This document shows positions 42,398-50,565 of a DNA stretch of 50,565 nucleotides, one piece after another. A program made the translations under genes and the position numbers. The notes under the pieces are model-generated. The model was not told where the DNA came from. It ran no database searches and saw only the letters and a program-made list of their open reading frames with translations. Each line of letters opens with the position of its first letter. Position 1 is the first letter of the stretch. The stretch lies in contig JBGAKX010000017.1 in assembly GCA_044224215.1 (NCBI GenBank), positions 1 through 50,565 of the forward strand, given 5' to 3'. Source of the stretch: DAOMFM01 sp035429825 (GTDB lineage: Bacteria > Acidobacteriota > Blastocatellia > UBA7656 > JADIYM01).

Positions 42398-44191
42398 ATG
42401 GGTTCCAACGGCAAGCAGATTGAGAATCTCGGCGAGCTTCAGCGCACGCACACGTGCGGCGAGCTTCGTCCCGAACACGCCGGCGAGCAGGTCGTCCTGA
42501 TGGGATGGGTCAACCGGCGCCGCGACTTTGGCCCGCTGGCGTTCGTCGACCTCCGCGATCGAGCCGGCGTGTGCCAGGTCGTCGTCGACGAGGAGCGAAA
42601 CCCCGAGGCGCACCGTCTGGCTAAGATGCTGCGTCCCGAATGGGTCGTCGCGATCCAGGGCAAGGTCGTCATGCGCGACGCCGACAAACAGAACGCGAAC
42701 ATGCCGACCGGCAAGATGGAAGTCATCGCGCAATCGGTGCACATCCTTTCGGACGCAAAGACGCCTCCGTTCGAAATTGGCGGCGACAAGGCGAACGAGG
42801 ACCTGCGGTTGAAGTACCGGTACCTCGATCTGCGCAGTGCCCGGATGCAGCGCAACATCCGAATCCGCCACGACGTCGCGTTCGCGACGCGCCGGTACCT
42901 CGACAGGAATCGGTTCCTCGAGATCGAAACGCCGATGCTGATCCGGTCGACGCCCGAGGGAGCGCGCGACTACGTCGTGCCGTCGCGCGTCTCGCCAGGG
43001 AATTTCTACGCGCTGCCGCAGTCGCCGCAGATCTTCAAGCAGTTGCTGATGATCGGCGGATACGACCGCTACTTCCAGATCGTGCGCTGTTTTCGCGACG
43101 AGGATCTGCGCGCCGACCGCCAGCCCGAATTCACGCAGATCGACATCGAGATGTCGTTCGTCGCACCCGACGATGTGTTCACGTTGGTCGAAGGGCTGAT
43201 GGTCGACGTGTGCAAGCCGCATGGCATCGACGTGCACCTTCCGTTTCCGCGGATGACATACGCCGAAGCGATGGCGCGCTACGGCTCCGACAAGCCCGAC
43301 ACGCGGTTCGGCATGGAGCTGCAGGACGTGTCGGAGATCTTTGCCGGCTCGGATTTCAAGGTATACGCCGACATCGTCGAGCAGGGCGGCAAAGTGCTTG
43401 CCATCGCTGCCGCCGGCGCGGGCGAGTACTCGCGCAAGCAGCTCGACGAGCTGACGAACGTCGCAAAGACGTACGGCGCGGGCGGACTCGCGTGGATCAA
43501 GATTTCAAAGACCGGCGAATGCACGTCGTCGTTGCTCAAGGCGCTCGGCGAAGAGCGTGTTCGCGCGCTCGCGACGCGCGCCGGCGCGGGAGACGGTGAT
43601 CTCGTGCTTGTCGTCGCCGGGGCGGCAGTGACGGCGGCGACGGCACTCGGACAGGTGAGGCTTGCCGTTGGCGGCCAACTCGGACTGATCGATCCCAAGC
43701 GGTTCAATTTCCTGTGGGTGACTGAGTTCCCGATGTTCGAGTGGGACGACCGCTCGAGCCGATGGAGCGCGATGCATCATCCGTTCACGTCGCCGCTCGA
43801 CGCCGACATCGAGGCACTGGAGAGCTCGCCGGGCACGACGCGCGCAAAGGCCTACGATCTCGTGCTCAATGGCATGGAGCTCGGCGGCGGGTCGATTCGA
43901 ATTCACCGTCGCGACGTGCAGCGCGCCGTTTTTGGGCTGCTCGGCTTTTCGGAGGACGAGGCGCGCCGCCGGTTCGGCTTCTTTCTGGATGCGCTCGAGT
44001 ACGGGACGCCACCGCACGGAGGCATCGCGCTCGGGCTCGACCGTCTGGTGATGATCCTTGCGGGTGAGACATCGATACGCGACGTCATCGCGTTCCCCAA
44101 GACGGCGTCGGCGTCGGATCTCATGGCAGAGGCGCCGGGACCCATCGCGGACGAGCAACTCGACGAGCTGAAGCTTCGGGTGGTTGAGTAG
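42398..44191 (+). CDS. aspS: Aspartyl-tRNA synthetase
   Basis: A 597-residue class IIb synthetase. OB-fold anticodon domain at about 12-115 (VLMGWVNRRRDFGPLAFVDLRDRAG), motif 1 and 2 in the catalytic domain (FLEIETPMLIRSTPEGARDY; YFQIVRCFRDEDLRADRQPEFTQID), a bacterial GAD insertion domain (about 300-420) and motif 3 GIALGLDRLVMILAG. Quoted stretches longer than 20 are shown only as landmarks and truncated. The ATG at 42398 is used; the frame is open upstream to 41831 in the gamma-carbonic anhydrase region. The position that is His in non-discriminating enzymes reads Phe here (RRRDFG), so whether it also charges tRNA(Asn) cannot be said. Confidence 0.96.
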   Translation: MGSNGKQIENLGELQRTHTCGELRPEHAGEQVVLMGWVNRRRDFGPLAFVDLRDRAGVCQVVVDEERNPEAHRLAKMLRPEWVVAIQGKVVMRDADKQNANMPTGKMEVIAQSVHILSDAKTPPFEIGGDKANEDLRLKYRYLDLRSARMQRNIRIRHDVAFATRRYLDRNRFLEIETPMLIRSTPEGARDYVVPSRVSPGNFYALPQSPQIFKQLLMIGGYDRYFQIVRCFRDEDLRADRQPEFTQIDIEMSFVAPDDVFTLVEGLMVDVCKPHGIDVHLPFPRMTYAEAMARYGSDKPDTRFGMELQDVSEIFAGSDFKVYADIVEQGGKVLAIAAAGAGEYSRKQLDELTNVAKTYGAGGLAWIKISKTGECTSSLLKALGEERVRALATRAGAGDGDLVLVVAGAAVTAATALGQVRLAVGGQLGLIDPKRFNFLWVTEFPMFEWDDRSSRWSAMHHPFTSPLDADIEALESSPGTTRAKAYDLVLNGMELGGGSIRIHRRDVQRAVFGLLGFSEDEARRRFGFFLDALEYGTPPHGGIALGLDRLVMILAGETSIRDVIAFPKTASASDLMAEAPGPIADEQLDELKLRVVE

Positions 44192-44393
44192 ACGGCTTGT
44201 CGTAGATCGTATGCCACAGAGCCGATCCCTACCGGAATCGGCCCGCCGACCAAAAACATTCGACAGCGCCGTGCCGATTGGCGACCATGCGCACAAGGTT
44301 GCGCACGTCTGCGGGAGCGCCTTCTCTCAGCCGGGTTTCTCCGTTGGTCGCCGGCTTCCGACCTCACATCGTCGCTCGACATCGGAGGGTCAC

Positions 44394-45917
44394 ATGGATC
44401 GACTCGACGCCATTGCCTCAGGGCGCACATGCGCTCTGCTCGTGTTCGCCATCGCCGCCATCGCACTGTGCGCATCGCCGTCGCGCGCGGGATCGCACCC
44501 TCGGTCTCCCGTTGCGAGGGCGTCGACTGCAGATCCGTCGCCGACCGCCGCCGAGTTTGCCGCGCTCGAAGCCCGACTGGAACAGCAGGCGGCGGCCTTC
44601 GAGCGACTTCAGGCAACAGTCGACAAACAGGCCACGATCATCGAGACCCAGCAGAAGCGGCTCGATCAACTCGAATCGCTTCGACCCGCGACGTCGACGG
44701 GGTCGCCCGACGAATCGACAGCACTGGCAGTGAATGCTGCGTCATCTGCCGACCCGGTGCAGGTTGACCGCAGAAACAACAGTCTTGGCGACGAAGACCA
44801 CCGAAAGAAGTCAAAGGACGAGTCGGGCTCCGAAAAGAACCTCAAGCGATGGGGCAACATCAAGGTCTCGGGGCAGATTCGCATTCGATTCGACAGCGAA
44901 TCGAATCGCGCCCTCGACGATCCCGAGGACCTGATTTCGCGAAACCGCCTGCGCTTTCGCGTGAGGCTCGGGCTGAGCGAAAAGATCGACGATCACTGCG
45001 ACTGGGGGCTTCGGCTGACGTCGGGCGAAGCGTTCGGAGACGGCTCCGAGAACCAGACATTCGACAACTTCTTCTCCCGAAAGCCGTTCGACATCGACCG
45101 CGCGTTCATTCACTACACAACCGACCGGTCATTCGACGACGACGACAAGCGCGTCATGTTTGAGGCCACGGCTGGAAAGCAGCCGACGCCCTGGGAGGTC
45201 AATTCGGTCAACATCGACGACCAGCTGCAGCCTGAGGGGCTCGCGGAAACCGTTAGGATCAAAGGTCCGGAGGACTCAAAATTCAAGAGCGTGGGTTTCA
45301 CCGCCTGGGAAATGGTCTTTGATCAGCGCGCAAATCAACCCGACGCAATACTGTACGGCGTGAACGTCAATCCGGAGTTTGAGCTCTCCGAAAACTGGCG
45401 CGCCACGGGATGGTTGCAGTTCTTCTATCTCCACAACTTCCGAGTCACCGACCTTACCACGGGCGCAGGACTTGCGGACCAGCCTCTCGTGCTCGCGGAT
45501 CGCCATCCGGTCAACGCGATCGCCGAAGTCGACTACGCCGGGTGGGGTGAAAAGGATGGTGACCTGAGCAGGTGGGAACTTGCGCTGCGCGGCGAGTGGA
45601 TCTACAACGCCGACGGGCCGTCGCATGGCAAGAGTGCGTGGGACTACGACATGCTGCTCGGGCGATTGTCCAAGCCTGGTGACTGGCAGTTCGAGGGGCT
45701 GTACTACCGTGCAGGCACCGACGTCTTTCCGCTGTTCCTCTCGTCCGGCGAGGACCTCGATTCGAACGCGCACGGCACCGAGATCTCTGCGACGTATCTC
45801 CTCCAGAAGAAGATCCAGATGCGAGCCCGGTACATTGGCGGCCGCATCACGAACACGGACAGTCCCGTCAACCGATGGTTCAGCCGGTTCCAGTTCGACG
45901 TGACGTACGGGTTCTAG
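44394..45917 (+). CDS. Outer-membrane porin-like protein with N-terminal coiled coil
   Basis: A 507-residue exported protein. GGAGGG precedes the ATG at 44394. Signal peptide (TCALLVFAIAAIALCASPSRA), then a short coiled coil (about 48-85, AALEARLEQQAAAFERLQATV), a charged linker and a long barrel domain from about 145 (VSGQIRIRFDSESNRALD), with alternating strands to a C-terminal Phe (FQFDVTYGF), the usual outer-membrane insertion signal. This is the architecture of putative porins with an N-terminal trimerising coiled coil. Substrate is unknown. Confidence 0.85.
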   Translation: MDRLDAIASGRTCALLVFAIAAIALCASPSRAGSHPRSPVARASTADPSPTAAEFAALEARLEQQAAAFERLQATVDKQATIIETQQKRLDQLESLRPATSTGSPDESTALAVNAASSADPVQVDRRNNSLGDEDHRKKSKDESGSEKNLKRWGNIKVSGQIRIRFDSESNRALDDPEDLISRNRLRFRVRLGLSEKIDDHCDWGLRLTSGEAFGDGSENQTFDNFFSRKPFDIDRAFIHYTTDRSFDDDDKRVMFEATAGKQPTPWEVNSVNIDDQLQPEGLAETVRIKGPEDSKFKSVGFTAWEMVFDQRANQPDAILYGVNVNPEFELSENWRATGWLQFFYLHNFRVTDLTTGAGLADQPLVLADRHPVNAIAEVDYAGWGEKDGDLSRWELALRGEWIYNADGPSHGKSAWDYDMLLGRLSKPGDWQFEGLYYRAGTDVFPLFLSSGEDLDSNAHGTEISATYLLQKKIQMRARYIGGRITNTDSPVNRWFSRFQFDVTYGF

Positions 45918-45956
45918 CGCCCGAATTCATTGAACGTAGGTTGGTTTCGGGGCGAA

Positions 45957-45965
45957 TGCTATACT
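45957..45965 (+). promoter_or_regulatory. Extended -10 promoter of the hybrid kinase gene
   Basis: TGCTATACT (TGn plus TATACT) about 50 bp before the start codon; no consensus -35 hexamer at the proper distance, as usual for extended -10 promoters. Confidence 0.45.
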
Positions 45966-46014
45966 CGGACCAAACCTTCTTGGAGCCCCGTCACCCGGTT
46001 TCGGGTGAGAGCCT

Positions 46015-49000
46015 ATGGATAATTCGCGCGAGAGTTCTGCGGCGGATCGTTCCGGCCACACGGCGGATGATTCTCTGTTTCGGGAGCTTGTCGATCACGC
46101 GAATGACCTGTTCGTCGTCGTTGGCGGGAGCGGACGAATCGAGTTCGTCAACCAGTCGTTCTGCCGGCTGACCGGGATCGAACGCGACAAGTTTCTCGGC
46201 GAACGTATCGGCGTCCTGTTCACGGGAAGCGCGCGCCAGAACGCACAGACGCGACTGACGTGGGCGCTCCAGTCGGGTGGCCAGGGCTCGGTCAGCCTGC
46301 CGTTGCGAACCAATTCGGGCGAGAGCGTCGAGATCTCGTTCCGTCCCTCAGCCGAGCGCACCGACGAGGGAATGATCCGCCGCATGGTGCTCGTCGGACA
46401 GTCGCCGTTTCTGTACGGCGACCTCGCCGAACAGTTCAACAGCCTCAATCGCGACCTGAAGACGTATTCGACGCAGCTCGAGCGATTGAATGCTGAGCTC
46501 GAGGCTCGGATCCAGGAGCGCACGGCGCGTCTCACCGCGCTGCTTCACGTGAGCGCGTCCCTCAACGCCGAGCTGCAACTCGACTCGCTCTTCGAGCTGA
46601 TCCTGCGGCAGGCGATCGAGACCATCGCCGGCGCGTCCGCCGGAGCGCTGCTCCTCTACAAGCCTCAGATCGACCGGCTCGTCGTGCAGGCCGCGTGCGG
46701 CTACGAGAACTCGTCGATCATCCTCGACCTGCAGCACGAGATGGAGCGTGTCAATCCGCAGTCCATCTTTGCCGACCGCACGGCGCGCGTGTGGGGCGGC
46801 GAGTCCCGGACCAAGACGGGCCACATGCGCCACCTCGTGCGGCACGTCGATCAGTTCCGCATTCGAGCGGCGATCTCGGCGCCGATCGCCACCCCGACTG
46901 AACGGCTCGGCGTGCTGCTGCTCCACAACTTCGACGAGCCAAAGGCGTTCAGCGACGACGACGTGGCATTGGCCGCGAGTCTCGCCGGATCTGCAGCGAT
47001 CGCGATCACCAACGCGCGGCTGTACGACGAGACGCGAACGCAGGCCGAACGGCTGAAGCTCGTGAACCGGTTGTCGTCGTCGGTGCGAGACTCGCTCGAT
47101 CTCGAGCAGACGCTCGACCTCGCGACCGAGGGGCTGAGTCTTGGCGTCGGCGCCAGCCGCGCGGCGATCACGCTGTTCGATGAATCGGTGGAGTCAGCCG
47201 TCTATGCCGCGGAGTACAGCGAGCCCGGCATCAAGAACCTGAAGGATCGCCAGTCGCTGCTGATCGGGACGCCGTTCTTCCGCGAAGTGCTCGGGTTCCG
47301 CGCGACGCGCGCCATCCACGAGGCACGCGTCGATCCTCGCGTCGCCGAGATGCGAAAGGAGATTGCCGAGCTCGGCATCGAATCCATTCTCGTCGTCCCG
47401 CTCGTCGTTCGGGACCGTTTCATCGGGATGGTCGAGTTGCACCAGTGCGACCAGCTGCGCGACTGGCGCGAAGACGACATCGGGCTCGCCGAGGCCGTCG
47501 CGAAACAGGTTGCCACCGCCGTCCACCAGGTGCGGCTGCACGGAAAGCTGCGCGAGTCCGTTCGCGAAGCACAGGCGCTCTATCGCGCCGCGGGAATCCT
47601 GATCAACACGTCGGATCTCGACGCGCTGCTCGACCAGATCCTCACGGCGATCGACGAGGAGTTCAACCTGCCGCGGGCCGCGATTCTGCTGCCGGACGCG
47701 GAGGGCAAGGTGCTCTACCTGCGCGCGACGCACGGTCACCCGGATTCGGTGGCTGGAAAGCTGATACCGCTCGATGGGCCCGGTATCGTCCCACACGCGG
47801 CGCGAATGCGCGAAACGGTCAACGTTCCCGACGTGAGCGTCGACGCGCGCTACGTCGACGACTGGGGCGATTGCCGGTCCGAGCTGTGCATCCCGCTGAT
47901 CCTCGACGGTGCATTCATCGGCGTGCTGGATCTGCAGAGCCGACGCGTGAATGCGTTCACCGAGCGCGATCTGAGGATTCTGGCGTCGTTCGCCGACCGC
48001 GCGGCGATCGCGATCGGCCAGGCTCGACTCTTCCAGCAGGTCAGCCGCGCCAAGCGCGAATGGGAGGCGACGTTCGACGCGATGTCGGACGCCGTCTTCA
48101 TGTTCGACGCGACCAAGCGGTTGGCGCGCATGAACTCCGCCGCATCGCAGCTCGAGAGCCACACGTTCGCCGAGCTCACCGGCAAGCCGTGCTGCGAGAT
48201 TCTCGCGGACGTCGAGAAGCACGAGTGTGTCGTGGATCGCGCGATGTCGTCGTGCGAGCGTCTGACGGCCGAGTGGACGCGCGGCGAGCACAGCTTCTCG
48301 ATCACGGTTGATCCCGTGGTCGGCGACGAGGGAAAGGCGGCCGGCGCGGTGGCCGTCGTGCGCGACCTCAGCCTGCTGAGGCGCGCGGAGCAGCGCGCCG
48401 CACAGGCCGACAAGCTGCGCGCTCTCGGTCAGCTTGCCTCGGGCGTGGCGCACGACTTCAACAACATGCTCGCCGCGATCCTCGGTCGGGCACAGCTGCT
48501 TGCAGAGGAGACGAGCGACGAACACGTGCTGGCGGGCCTGGACGTGATCGAAAAGGCGGCGCTCGATGGTTCGGCGACCGTGAAGCGGATTCAGACGTTC
48601 GCGCATCAGCGGACCGACGCCGAGTTCGTCACGACCGATGCAGCGACGCTGGTCCGTGACGCGATCGAGATCACGCGCACGCGCTGGCGAAACGATGCGC
48701 AGTCCAAGGGTGTGCGGTACGACATCGAGTTCGAGCCCGACGGACCGTTCTGCGTGCTTGCGGACGAATCCGAGCTCCGCGAAGTGTTCGTCAACCTCGT
48801 CATCAATGCGCTCGACGCGATGCCTGACGGGGGACGCCTCGACATCGCGATCACGAGGGTCGGCGACGACGTGCAGATCTCGTTCGTCGACAACGGGAGC
48901 GGCATGGCGGAAGAGGTCCGCGCGCGAATCTTCGAGCCGTTCTTCACGACAAAGGGTCCGGCTGGAACCGGTCTCGGGCTTGCGGTCAGCTACAGCATCT

Positions 49001-49515
49001 TGAGCCGGCATCACGGCCGCATCGATGCGCGCTCCGAGCCGGGCACGGGCACGACGATCGTCGTCACCATTCCGGCAGCGGATGACGTGCGCCCGTCCGA
49101 GCCGGCCGTCGTGACGAGCACGCCGAGACGCGCGCGCATCCTGGTCATCGACGACGAGCAGCCGGTCCGCGACGTGTTGTCGGACATGCTGCGAACACAC
49201 GGAAACAGCGTGGAGGCGGTCCCGGGGGGCGCCGAGGGGCTCGCCGCGCTCGAGTCCGAGGAGTTCGACGTCGTGTTCACCGATCTGTCGATGCCCGAGA
49301 TGGACGGTTGGGCCGTCGCTCGCGAGGTCAAGCTCCGCCGTCCGGCAGCCCGGGTCGTGCTCGTGACTGGCTACGCGGCCACGATCGACCCGAGCGACGA
49401 GGATCGTCGATGCGTCGACGGAATCATCGCCAAACCGTTCGACCGCGAGCGCGTGATGCGGGCGCTTCAATCCGTGCTGATGGACGTCGAGGTGGAAGAT
49501 ACGGCGCTCAGCTGA
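46015..49515 (+). CDS. Multi-GAF hybrid sensor histidine kinase
   Basis: A 1166-residue cytoplasmic sensor without membrane helices. Order: PAS (about 22-130), coiled coil (about 140-180), three GAF domains (about 185-345, 350-515, 530-680), a second PAS (about 690-795), HisKA with phospho-acceptor H813 (GVAHDFNNMLAAI), HATPase (about 915-1025: NLVINALDAMPDGG, DNGSGM, GTGLGLAV) and a C-terminal receiver (about 1040-1155) with Asp1090 in FTDLSMPEMDG and Lys in IIAKPFD. It should phosphorylate itself and relay to its own receiver, then to an unseen partner. The signal may be a ligand or redox state sensed by the GAF domains. No regulator gene is adjacent. Confidence 0.94.
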   Translation: MDNSRESSAADRSGHTADDSLFRELVDHANDLFVVVGGSGRIEFVNQSFCRLTGIERDKFLGERIGVLFTGSARQNAQTRLTWALQSGGQGSVSLPLRTNSGESVEISFRPSAERTDEGMIRRMVLVGQSPFLYGDLAEQFNSLNRDLKTYSTQLERLNAELEARIQERTARLTALLHVSASLNAELQLDSLFELILRQAIETIAGASAGALLLYKPQIDRLVVQAACGYENSSIILDLQHEMERVNPQSIFADRTARVWGGESRTKTGHMRHLVRHVDQFRIRAAISAPIATPTERLGVLLLHNFDEPKAFSDDDVALAASLAGSAAIAITNARLYDETRTQAERLKLVNRLSSSVRDSLDLEQTLDLATEGLSLGVGASRAAITLFDESVESAVYAAEYSEPGIKNLKDRQSLLIGTPFFREVLGFRATRAIHEARVDPRVAEMRKEIAELGIESILVVPLVVRDRFIGMVELHQCDQLRDWREDDIGLAEAVAKQVATAVHQVRLHGKLRESVREAQALYRAAGILINTSDLDALLDQILTAIDEEFNLPRAAILLPDAEGKVLYLRATHGHPDSVAGKLIPLDGPGIVPHAARMRETVNVPDVSVDARYVDDWGDCRSELCIPLILDGAFIGVLDLQSRRVNAFTERDLRILASFADRAAIAIGQARLFQQVSRAKREWEATFDAMSDAVFMFDATKRLARMNSAASQLESHTFAELTGKPCCEILADVEKHECVVDRAMSSCERLTAEWTRGEHSFSITVDPVVGDEGKAAGAVAVVRDLSLLRRAEQRAAQADKLRALGQLASGVAHDFNNMLAAILGRAQLLAEETSDEHVLAGLDVIEKAALDGSATVKRIQTFAHQRTDAEFVTTDAATLVRDAIEITRTRWRNDAQSKGVRYDIEFEPDGPFCVLADESELREVFVNLVINALDAMPDGGRLDIAITRVGDDVQISFVDNGSGMAEEVRARIFEPFFTTKGPAGTGLGLAVSYSILSRHHGRIDARSEPGTGTTIVVTIPAADDVRPSEPAVVTSTPRRARILVIDDEQPVRDVLSDMLRTHGNSVEAVPGGAEGLAALESEEFDVVFTDLSMPEMDGWAVAREVKLRRPAARVVLVTGYAATIDPSDEDRRCVDGIIAKPFDRERVMRALQSVLMDVEVEDTALS

Positions 49516-49595
49516 GGCGGGTGGCGCTGCGCCTCGACGGCCCTCGCGCCGGATTTGCAAGCAATACCGCCATGTTCCAGAGCATGACTTCATGC

Positions 49596-49625
49596 TTTAC
49601 CTCAGAACATGCCTTCATGTATACT
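49596..49625 (+). promoter_or_regulatory. Promoter upstream of the YCF48-like gene
   Basis: TTTACC (49596-49601) and TATACT (49620-49625) are 18 bp apart in a relatively AT-rich stretch. Just downstream, CCGTA-GGGG-TACGG (49632-49645) is a small palindrome at the expected transcription start, a possible operator. The leader would be about 105 nt. Confidence 0.5.
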
Positions 49626-49736
49626 GGCTCTACCGTAGGGGTACGGCAGTACGGACACGTCCGAGCGAACGCATTTCGATGGTGGAGTAGCTGGCCGGAG
49701 CCGGGTTGAGTCGACACCCGAATCCGCCGAAATGCG

Positions 49737-50565
49737 ATGTCGAAGGGTTCCCTTGCAGCGGTTGCGCTCACCATGGCGCTCGTGCAGCCTGCCGTCGCCG
49801 AGCAGGGGTGGACCGACGCGCGCGGGCTGAGCAAGTCCGCGGAAGGAACGCCTTCGGTTTCGCTCAACTCCGTGGTCTTTCCGGAGGGGAAGCTGGTCTG
49901 GGTCGTCGGATCGAACGGCTACGTGGCGAGCTCGACGGACGGCTCGACGTGGGTCGCGGCTTCAAAGCTCGTCGATACGGAGCTCAACGACGTCTTTTTT
50001 CGCGACGCCCAGCATGGGTGGGTCGTCGGAAACGACGGGTGGGTGTTGCGGACGGATGACGGGGGCGCGACGTGGCGCTCGTCCCAGATCGAGCCCGTCG
50101 GCGTTGACTCGACTCCCGCGAGGCACGTTGACCTCTACAGCATTCACTTCGTTGACAAGAACAACGGATGGATCGCGGGCGACGAGGGTGCGTTGTATGC
50201 CACGCAGAATGGCGGCGCGTCGTGGTTCGAGCAGCGGTCCGGGACGCGTGCGCAACTGTTCAACGTCCATTTCAACGACAAGAAGCATGGCTGGGCGGTC
50301 GGAACGAAAGGGACGATCCTGCGCACCGTTGATGGGGGAATGACGTGGGTGATCAGACCCCAGTCAACGCGGGCGGACCTGAACGACGTGTTCTTCGTGG
50401 ATAACGACCATGGAGTGATCACAGGCGACGAGGGCATTCTGCTGACGACGTCGAACAGCGGAGAGATCTGGAAACGCGCCGACGTTCCGGCCAAGGGCAG
50501 GCTGCTGGGAATTTGCTTTTCGGGGAAGAAGAACGGCTGGGTCGTCGGGTACGGCGGATTTATCG
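49737..50565 (+). CDS. YCF48-like secreted beta-propeller protein, 3' truncated
   Basis: The frame starts at ATG 49737 and stays open to the window end (276 codons). Signal peptide (LAAVALTMALVQPAVAEQ), then repeats of the YCF48/BNR-like form: VWVVGSNGYVASSTDGSTWVAA, GWVVGNDGWVLRTDDGGATWRS, GWIAGDEGALYATQNGGASWFEQ, GWAVGTKGTILRTVDGGMTWV (each about 45 residues, some quoted in part). This is the fold of the photosystem II assembly factor YCF48, but non-photosynthetic bacteria have many such secreted propellers of unknown role. No SD precedes the chosen ATG. Confidence 0.85.
   Translation, partial: MSKGSLAAVALTMALVQPAVAEQGWTDARGLSKSAEGTPSVSLNSVVFPEGKLVWVVGSNGYVASSTDGSTWVAASKLVDTELNDVFFRDAQHGWVVGNDGWVLRTDDGGATWRSSQIEPVGVDSTPARHVDLYSIHFVDKNNGWIAGDEGALYATQNGGASWFEQRSGTRAQLFNVHFNDKKHGWAVGTKGTILRTVDGGMTWVIRPQSTRADLNDVFFVDNDHGVITGDEGILLTTSNSGEIWKRADVPAKGRLLGICFSGKKNGWVVGYGGFI

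Noticed and set aside
47194..49593. Open frame of 799 codons on the minus strand
   Set aside because: Antisense to the hybrid histidine kinase, which has all expected motifs.

Overview
This is a 50.6 kb stretch of a GC-rich Gram-negative chromosome. Gene content suggests an acidobacterium (Vicinamibacteria-like): a zinc-ribbon Ser/Thr kinase fused to a TolB-like domain and TPRs, an M36 metalloprotease, DUF4126 and DUF4388-type proteins, outer-membrane barrels, and a GAF-type sigma-54 activator. This placement is inferred from gene families, because there is no rRNA in the window.

Layout. 1-3.9 kb: end of an ABC importer ATPase, an O-methyltransferase, glutamyl-Q tRNA(Asp) synthetase, a nuclease-like membrane protein and a small helical protein. 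4.2-6.7 kb: Ser/Thr kinase. 6.9-11.0 kb: a partial ATP synthase operon (b, b, delta, alpha, gamma; no beta, epsilon, a or c), followed by VanZ-like and zinc-ribbon membrane proteins. 12.3-17.2 kb: lipase/acyltransferase-like lipoprotein, DUF4126 protein, phosphoglucomutase, ferredoxin-domain protein. 17.4-21.1 kb: a 1219-residue HEAT/DUF4388-like scaffold protein. 21.1-23.6 kb (minus strand): tRNA-Pro(UGG), a ydaO-type c-di-AMP riboswitch, and a KimA-like potassium transporter whose Shine-Dalgarno site can be sequestered in a helix. 23.6-28.3 kb: a secreted PA14/repeat protein and a MocR/PdxR regulator divergent from a flavin-binding PNPOx-fold protein. 29.0-31.2 kb: DAHP synthase-chorismate mutase fusion plus an ACT-less prephenate dehydratase, preceded by a Phe/Tyr-rich leader peptide and an attenuator terminator. 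31.3-34.4 kb: NifA-like activator and an ammonium transporter gene with a good sigma-54 promoter but a broken coding sequence; matching 42-bp dyads lie upstream of both. 35.0-38.6 kb: a probable metal-handling cluster (small Cys-rich protein; His-rich secreted protein frameshifted by a 29-bp tandem duplication; 16-Cys outer-membrane barrel). 38.7-50.6 kb: M36 protease, two inverted REP-like hairpins, gamma-carbonic anhydrase, aspartyl-tRNA synthetase, porin, a large hybrid histidine kinase, and the start of a YCF48-like protein.

The most distinctive signals are regulatory: the aromatic attenuator, the riboswitch with its SD-sequestering helix, and the paired enhancer-like dyads with the -24/-12 promoter. 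The duplication-frameshifted metal gene and the inverted REP-like hairpin pair also stand out. No CRISPR array, prophage, transposase or rRNA was seen.
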